DNA of 64,000 bases from Venturia oleaginea. Lineage: Eukaryota; Ascomycota; Dothideomycetes; Venturiales; Venturiaceae. The translations under genes and the position numbers were made by a program. Under the pieces are notes generated by a model that was given only the letters and a program-made list of their open reading frames with translations, searched no databases and was not told the origin of the DNA. The stretch spans positions 1,302,001 to 1,366,000 of the forward strand of contig JABMLP010000015.1 of NCBI GenBank assembly GCA_013176395.1, read 5' to 3'. This document shows, one piece after another, positions 56,177 to 64,000 of the stretch; within the stretch, counting starts at the first letter, position 1; each line of letters starts with the position of its first letter.

Positions 56177-57232
56177 TAACGTATTCCACCACCGAGCCGG
56201 CCACTTTTCCTTGGCACAACGAACTCATGTTACGATTCTTCAATTTTATCGCTATCAACAATAGATTCCAAGTCTGTCGTGCTGCTATCTGATTCAGAAG
56301 ATATCTCAATATCCTTTTTACACGTTCGCGCATTGTGCCCAGTCGCTCCGCAGTTCCCACAGCGCCTTTGAGTTGGTCGGGCTGTTTCTTGACCACTACT
56401 ACTACGAGCATTCTTTGATCCCTGAGGCGCAACAGACGCCTCAGCAGCTTCCCGCGCTGCTGCAGTCCCATACTCCATAGCACCACCTTGCTGGATCCGC
56501 TTTCTTTTACGCCATTTTCGCTTCGTCATTACTGCCAATTGCTCTTCAAGCTCGTGGTTTCGTGCAACAAGTAGGGCGTTCTGATGCAGCATCGATTCAG
56601 CGCCTTTAACAAGCTGTGAAAAGCCTGCCTGGGCAGTAACTGGTGACCGAGTAAACGACTCGCTTACGAGCTTGAATTGGGATCCAAATTCATGAGTATT
56701 GCTTGGAGTCTTTGGCTGCCACGGCGTTTCTAGGAGACGAGGTTCTGGCGGGGTACGTAGCCGTAGATTGAAGGCTACCTTGAGCTCATCTGAGCGTGTT
56801 ACGAATCTCTCAGCCCAGTTTTTGCCTACTGGCTCTCCACCGCGTATACCCAGTAGTTTATCCGCCATATCTGCCACCTCACACAGCCGGGGCGCAAATC
56901 CTCGCGAATTAAGGTCGAGAATATATTAGATAAGCGTTTGCTCCTCGGTAAGGGTAAGTTTTCGACCGTTTGGTTGTTTTTCGAGGATAAATGGGACTCC
57001 TCGGGCGCGATCATAGAGGTTCTGGTGTTTAACGTTAAAGGCGCGCGCAGCAGCCCGTTGGCTTCGGAATTGACCGGCTTGGAGGGCATGGAGGGCAAGC
57101 TGAAGTCTCCCTTCGTGTTCAAGTAATAACGAGTTGTGTTGTTGAGACATAATCAGATAATGGGGGAAGTGGTAGTCTTGGCATATTTTGGCGGGTTGGG
57201 TGGTGTGGCGGTTCGGGTGGTGGAATACGTTA
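56177..57232 (-). mobile_element. Internally deleted Fot/pogo derivative (1052 bp) upstream of CYP51
   Basis: Element 56179-57230 is flanked by TA on both sides (56177-56178 and 57231-57232). The ends start ACGTATTCCACCACC in inverted orientation. Of the 26 terminal bases of its left end, 21 match the Fot/pogo element at 37738-39593, so the two are related families. The coding content is minus-strand and encodes only the N-terminal DNA-binding part and the C-terminal tail of a pogo-type transposase; the catalytic DDE core is missing. It is therefore non-autonomous. The outer end lies 287 bp from the CYP51 start codon. Confidence 0.88.
56230..57150 (-). pseudogene. Core-deleted pogo transposase remnant: HTH domains joined to CCHC zinc knuckle
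   Basis: Reading from ATG 57150: a psq-type helix-turn-helix (RSQRAAARAFNVKHQNLYDR), the segment GRKLTLTEEQTLI, an in-frame TAA at 56926-56928, then without frame change the CENP-B-type HTH (FAPRLCEVADMADKLLG, GKNWAERFVTRSDELKVAF). It continues straight into the C-terminal tail (QLVKGAESMLHQNALLVARN, coiled coil, Lys/Arg-rich stretch, zinc knuckle CGNCGATGHNARTC, acidic end). The DDE catalytic region of about 250 residues is absent, with the deletion point near 56770. After the stop there is an open frame of 215 codons from 56877 to 56230. The stop could have arisen from CAA by one C-to-T change. It cannot cut DNA but could still bind it. Confidence 0.8.
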
Positions 57233-57518
57233 CCATGGTAATTGGTTGAGATTCTCGGGTTGACGTGTTAGCCATGGTGGCTGGAGAGTGGGGAGTTTGT
57301 CTGCGGAAGCCGGCATTGTGGCATGTCCATGTCCACGTAAGCAGCCTGTGATGGGTCAGGCTGCAAGGGGCAATTCATGATGCTAGGGCAGGCGAGGCAG
57401 GCCACAACTTTCGATTCTGGGTCCACGGGGTACGAAAGTTGCCGGCGGCCATCAATACAGGTACGAGCATACAAATTGCAACACAACCACACCACACCAC
57501 ACATCCCTACCACCAACA
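57233..57518 (+). promoter_or_regulatory. Residual proximal promoter of CYP51
   Basis: Only 286 bp of non-transposon sequence separate the Fot/pogo derivative from the CYP51 ATG. A run of CACCACAACC/accacaccac-type repeats lies just before the start codon (57480-57512) and probably belongs to the 5' leader. I could not identify a defined sterol response element by eye. Confidence 0.5.
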
Positions 57519-59195
<1,677 letters not shown>

Positions 59196-59675
59196 ACGGA
59201 TTATACGATGGAGTGAAGGTTTGATGGAACAGCCCGGCGTTGGGGATCTTGGGTTATTCAGCATGATCTTTTGTGGGGCTAGGGCATTGTCTTGTATTAC
59301 ATACTCGGCCTCAAGTTTATTTGAGAAAAGCGGTTTCTTGCATTTCAGAGCGATTTTGGCATCAGATGATAGAGCGTGTTAGCCGAGAAGAAGAGATAAT
59401 GTTAATAATTCCTAAGACTTTCATCTCTCTGTCCTGAATGTTTTTTCACATCCTGAATACATGCCATGCGACTAGGACCACCAACAACATTATTTGTCCA
59501 GGTCATTCCATTGTAGACGAAACCACAGTATTCACGTGCTTGCACCTGATATGGCCTAGCGTCGCCGCTCTCATCTTCCGGTTTGACTGATTCACCTTCA
59601 CTCATCTCTCCTGTTCTCTCAACATCGACTTTTTCTCTGTCTATCAAACTACCTCTCACCACATCTTCTCAGAAC
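59196..59675. other. Intergenic, promoter of NAD synthetase gene
   Basis: A 480-bp gap between CYP51 and the NAD synthetase gene, both on the plus strand. A pyrimidine-rich leader (ctctcctgttctctc-like, 59600-59660) immediately precedes the start codon. No other structure is seen. Confidence 0.4.
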
Positions 59676-62354
59676 ATGGGCCACCTCATCACAGTGGCGA
59701 CTTGCTCGCTACGACAATGGAGCACAGATTATGAGGGCAACACGAGGCGAATCGTCGAGTCCATCAAAAGAGCAAAGGAAGCCGGGGCTCGTGTGCGTGT
59801 AGGCTCAGAGTTGGAGATTTGTGGGTATGGGTGTGCCGATCATTTTAGGTAAAGAGAATGTTTTTGTGAAGGGAGCTAAATGTTGACTTCAATTTTTCAG
59901 AGAGCAAGATCTTTATCAGCATTGCTGGGAAATGCTCCTGCGGATAATGAGCGATAAGGAACTTTATGATATCATTATTGATGTTGGGATGCCGATTCAA
60001 CACCGCAATGTGAGGTGAGTTTGTCATCTCTGTGTACCTCCAATGTGTCTTCGGTCTGGAAATCCTGCGCTTAGTTTTGCTTCACTATCGATCACTTCCT
60101 AGCAACTCAAGTCTGAACCTCGCCAGAAGCTTGGCCATATCGATCCCGTCAGAGGGAAATTCAAAATGGTGGCACTGTGTTCTTCCAAGAGACTGACCCG
60201 TGGAACGCAGGTATAATTGCAGGGTTATCATACTCAACGGCAAGATCTTGCTCATTAGGCCAAAGATGTGGTTAGCCGGTGATGGCAACTACTTCGAACC
60301 GCGCCATTTCAGTCCTTGGACAAAACCTCGCGAGACCGAGGACTATCATCTTCCCAAGGACATTCAGAAGCTGCAGGGGGCAAGTCATGTCATCTTTGGC
60401 GACGCTGTTATATCGACACCGGATACATGTATAGGGGCTGAGACTTGCGAAGAACTGTTCACTCCAGACCCTCCTTCCACCCAAATGAGCTTGGATGGCG
60501 TCGAGATCTTCACTAATTCGTAATTATATTCCCGTCATTTTTTCTAACCACAATAGCTAATTTGCTTTAAGATCTGGTTCTCACTTCGAGCTGAGAAAGC
60601 TCCACAAGAGACTCGAATTGATCCAAGGTGCCACCAAAAGGATGGGCGGCTGTTATTTGTACGCAAATCAAATGGGCTGCGACGGAGACCGCCTTCTTTA
60701 CGATGGCTCGGCGATGATCGTTCTCAACGGTGAGATTGTCGCCCAAGGTGCCCAATTCTCTTTAGACGATGTGGAAGTTGTCACAGCCACGATTGACTTG
60801 GAAGAGATCCGCGCATACCGTTCTGCAGCAAGCCGTGGTATGCAAGCAGCAAGCTCGAGGAAAAAATACCAGAGGATCCAAACGCCCTTCGAGCTTTCAG
60901 ATGGTGACGAATTCATTCCTGGGTTGAAGCCTTCTCTGGTAATAAAGGCCAAGTATCATTCCCCGGAGCAGGAAATGGCATTTTCCGGCGGAGTCTATCT
61001 TTACGATTATATGTCAAGGTCCGGGATGTCTGGGTACTTGGTGCCCTTATCTGGTGGCATAGACTCGTGCGCGACTGCGGTCATGGTTTACAGTATGTGC
61101 CGTCTCATGATCGAGGCGTGCGAAGGGGGCAACGAGACGGTCATTGCGCATGTCAAGAGGATAGCCACATATTCCAAGGAAATGCCCAAGACAGCACACG
61201 AGCTCTGCAATCAGATCTTCCACACCGTATTTATGGGCATGGAGAAACAGAGTTCCAAAGATACCAGGGGCAGGGCAAAAGACCTGGCCTCGAAGATTAA
61301 TGCTTACCACGTCGATCTGAACATTGACGCAATTTTCGAGGCGCAGAAAGGATTGCTCGCAACAACGCATAGCTTCGACCCAAATTTCAAGGTTCATGGC
61401 GGTTCGAACACAGAAAATCTCATGCTGCAAAATATACAAGCGAGAACGCGGATGATGACCGCTTACCAGTACGCATCGATTTTACCGACTATTAGAAGCA
61501 GACCGAATGGAGGATCTCTTCTTGTTCTTGGATCTGCTAACGTCGCTGAGGCATTGAGAGGCTACTTCACCAAAGTAAGTTTACTACCACTCGTATTCGA
61601 AATACATGAACACTAAAGATATTCCTCTAGTACGATTGTTCAAGCGCAGACATAAATCCCATAGGGTCGATCGACAAGGCAGATCTTAGGCGTTTGATCA
61701 CATGGGCCGCAAATACATGGGACATGCCAATTCTCCACGACTTCGTGAGCGCCGTGCCCACCGCCGAATTAGAGCCAATTACAGATACACATGTTCAGAG
61801 TGATGAAGCGGACATGGGGATTACCTATGCTGAATTGACTGCCTTTGGAAAACTCCGCAAGGTCAATAAGCTCGGCCCCTACGGCTGTTTCCGACGATTG
61901 CTTGAGGATTGGAACATCGATCGACCTGAAAAGGAAGGTGACGATGCGCCACGGATGACTCCACGAGAAATTGCAAAAAAGACGAAGTTCTTCTTCCATT
62001 ACTACGCGATTAACAGGTACGTCTGGCCGTCCAAAGACAACCCGTTTTATGCTTTCGAACATCTCAAGTTTAGATTGACATGGATGTATTCCTGGCGATG
62101 CAGAGAACTGAGCTGCTTAACTGTACCTACATTGATCCTGAAATGAGCGTTGTCTATCCAAGGTAGTTTGTGCTAACAAATGTCGCAGACATAAAATGAC
62201 GACGATAACCCCGTCGATGCACGCGAATGACTATTCTCCTGACGACAATCGGTTCGACATGCGACCTTTCTTGTACCCACCTTCATATCAGAGCTGGCCC
62301 TACAAGAAGATCGACGACTACTTGGAGATGGTTGAGAAGGCGAGAAGCGAATGA
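59676..62354 (+). CDS. QNS1: Glutamine-dependent NAD(+) synthetase, 6 exons
   Basis: Exons 59676-59848, 59901-60014, 60211-60519, 60572-61574, 61631-62016 and 62189-62354 sum to 2151 nt, 716 aa, the usual length of eukaryotic QNS1. The N-terminal half is a nitrilase-type glutaminase: catalytic Glu in [10 protein letters not shown], Lys in [15 protein letters not shown] and Cys in [11 protein letters not shown]. The C-terminal half is the NAD synthetase with the ATP-pyrophosphatase loop [28 protein letters not shown] and [20 protein letters not shown]. It converts deamido-NAD, ATP and glutamine to NAD in the last step of synthesis. The start ([15 protein letters not shown]) matches the family N terminus exactly in style. 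The final exon restores the conserved C-terminal [11 protein letters not shown] segment. Confidence 0.93.
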
Positions 62355-62468
62355 TTGTCACCATTAGCGATTGATGTTAAATTAGAGTTCACTGGGACAG
62401 CCATGTTGCTTGATAGGGAAGTTGCCCCACAAAGGATTTAAATAGACTAATGGACACCACTAGATACT

Positions 62469-63928
62469 CTAGATTTCCCCACTGGAATCACCGTCAACAA
62501 TCTTTTTCTCCTGATCCGATGATGCACGCTTTTCCTCCTCCGACAGCCCCAACCCCTTCTCCGCCTTGATGCGCTCACCAAGAAACAACGGCCGAATACC
62601 CTTCTCAAACACATGCAGCGTCTTCTTCACCTCTTTCCGATTCCGATCATTACAGTTCGGCTTGGAACAGAAGCGGCAAGACGTGAACTTGTCCTCCCAA
62701 GGTTCTTGGACCACCACGGTCTGGAGAGACCATTCCTTGGTGATTTCGTCCAGGACCATACGTTTTATGTACGATCTCTTCTTGCACGTTGAAGTGTTTG
62801 GTGGAAAAGTCTTTACTGACGCTTCAGATATCTTGGGCGCATAATTGTTCGATGCCAAGGCCTCACCCTTTCCCACAACTTCACCTTATTTCGTAGATTC
62901 ACCTTCTTCCATAGTCTTCGCGACCTTGACAGAATTCTTTTTCACAGCCAACTTCTTCAACGTCCCCTTCTCTATAGCCATCTTCGCCTTTACTTCTGCC
63001 TTGAGATGCTTCCTTGCTTCTTCCTCTTCCTTATCCTTCCTCTCCTCCTCCCTCTCGGCCTTAGTCTTCCCAGTTGAAAGAAAATGCCAAAAATCGTCCT
63101 CGTTCTCTTCCTTACTTTCCAAATCCAGAAGAAATCCCCAAACATCCTCCTCGCAATTAACCTCAAAAAACTTGACACAATGCAACAGCTCCTCAAGCTC
63201 AAACTCCCAGAAATTCACCCGTGTAAAGTTACTCTCACTCCATAGACTCGTTCTCGGTCCTCTTTCTTCTACAGACTTTCGGAGTGCCTTCTCCCTCGCC
63301 CGATGGATCTCCGGCATCTTCTCAAGCGCCACAAACTCAAACTTCTCTGACTCTTTGATCCTTGACTCGTGACTGATAAGCCGTGAAGCACTCTTGATTT
63401 CAAGGGATGGAGCAGCCTCAACGTCGGATCGGCTACCCTCGCGATGAGTAGATATGATTTCGTCCAGCCAGTTGATAATCGATATTTTCAAACGCTTCGA
63501 TCGCTGGGAGAAGAGGTCCGGGAGCGCAGCCCACTTAGGAAGTGTCTATTTGTCTATCGCCGAACTGGCTAATGTAAGTTCTTCCTTATTGATTGCCATG
63601 GTCTTCACCATACCTCCCTCTTGCTCACCCCCTTTTCTCTTTTCCCTTCACTCGCCCCATCATCTATCCCCTCACTCGCCCCCTCTACTTTCCCCGCCAC
63701 TTCCTCCTCTTCAAATGGAATTCCCAGCTCCACCACCACCTCTTCCTCCTCCTCAATAGGATACTCAACCTCATATCTCCTCACTGGCCAACCCCCCCAC
63801 CCAATCTTTTCAACAACACCCTCCGTATTCAGCGCCACAACAGCTTTGAACCCATCCCGTTGATAAACAACCCTACCCGTCAGGTTCAACCAACATTTCG
63901 CATCAGGGCGGGAGAGCATCTCATTCAT
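62469..63928 (-). CDS. Unrecognised Lys/Glu-rich protein with Cys motif, possibly continuing past the window
   Basis: Minus-strand coding in three blocks. Block 1, 63928-63605, begins MNEMLSRPDAKCWLNLTG and ends in an acidic Glu run. Block 2, 63491-62886, carries IINWLDEIISTH and FWEFELEELLHCVKFFEVN, then a long Lys/Glu coiled-coil. Block 3, 62876-62469, is in the same frame as block 2 after a TAA at 62886-62888, and contains FTSCRFCSKPNCNDRNRKE, a C-x2-C-x4-C cluster. An intron (about 63490-63610) must join blocks 1 and 2. The TAA between blocks 2 and 3 has no obvious intron around it, so either the gene ends there or it carries a nonsense change. No named domain recognised. The true start may lie beyond 64000. 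Confidence 0.45.
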
Positions 63929-64000
63929 ACTTAGGCCCCAGAGTTCTTATGGCATGTGAAAGGTGGAGAGTTCGTGATAGGCTTCGTTTATTGCGGAGAC

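Overview
The window is nuclear DNA of a filamentous ascomycete. The genes are typical of Pezizomycotina: many short GT-AG introns of about 45-130 nt, fungal protein families (CYP51, a HOL1-type MFS transporter, a hybrid histidine kinase, a HIRAN-SNF2-RING helicase), small gene-dense blocks, and Tc1/mariner and Fot/pogo transposons. The CYP51 sequence looks closest to what I remember of Leotiomycetes, but I hold that placement loosely. No prokaryotic, viral or organellar segment was recognised.

Layout. 0.2-3.8 kb: a secreted-type agmatinase/ureohydrolase and a small cytochrome-b5-like MAPR protein. 3.8-6.3 kb: gene-poor, with one small Cys-rich ORF and a 167-bp TA-flanked foldback element (MITE). 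6.3-10.5 kb: Nop4-like ribosome biogenesis factor, divergent from a lactate-monooxygenase-like FMN enzyme. 10.5-14.7 kb: gene-poor, with two LTR-like remnants, one a clean solo LTR with a 5-bp target duplication. 14.7-26.3 kb: MFS transporter, GH5 glycosidase and a GAF/histidine-kinase/receiver hybrid sensor, all on the minus strand, then a divergent SREBP-type bHLH factor. 27.5-30.9 kb: three housekeeping genes (ATP11, LSM6, a Rad60/Esc2 SUMO-like protein). 30.9-32.2 kb: an apparently intact Tc1-type DD34E transposon. 33.5-43.4 kb: BAR-PH-ArfGAP gene and an HLTF/Rad5-like helicase gene, divergent, with a dead Fot/pogo element between them. 44.5-46.5 kb: a Gln-rich low-complexity gene with interrupted frames. 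46.5-49.9 kb: largely unassigned. 49.9-56.0 kb: membrane glutaredoxin, ribosomal protein uL6 (RPL9) with 11 exons, and an M20-type amidohydrolase. 56.2-59.2 kb: a deleted Fot/pogo derivative lying 287 bp upstream of CYP51 (lanosterol 14-alpha-demethylase, the azole target). 59.7-62.4 kb: glutamine-dependent NAD synthetase. The last 1.5 kb holds an unrecognised minus-strand gene that may run off the window.

Most genes are unrelated housekeeping functions, and I do not see a metabolic gene cluster. The main accessory signal is transposon activity at gene borders: one intact Tc1 element 84 bp past a stop codon, two related Fot/pogo elements in 5' regions, one MITE and LTR scars. The best lead for follow-up is the Fot/pogo derivative in the CYP51 promoter region. 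It joins the transposase DNA-binding domains to a CCHC zinc knuckle and has lost the catalytic core. For multi-exon genes I placed introns by hand from splice signals and reading phase. Where I give a protein length, the summed exons are divisible by three.
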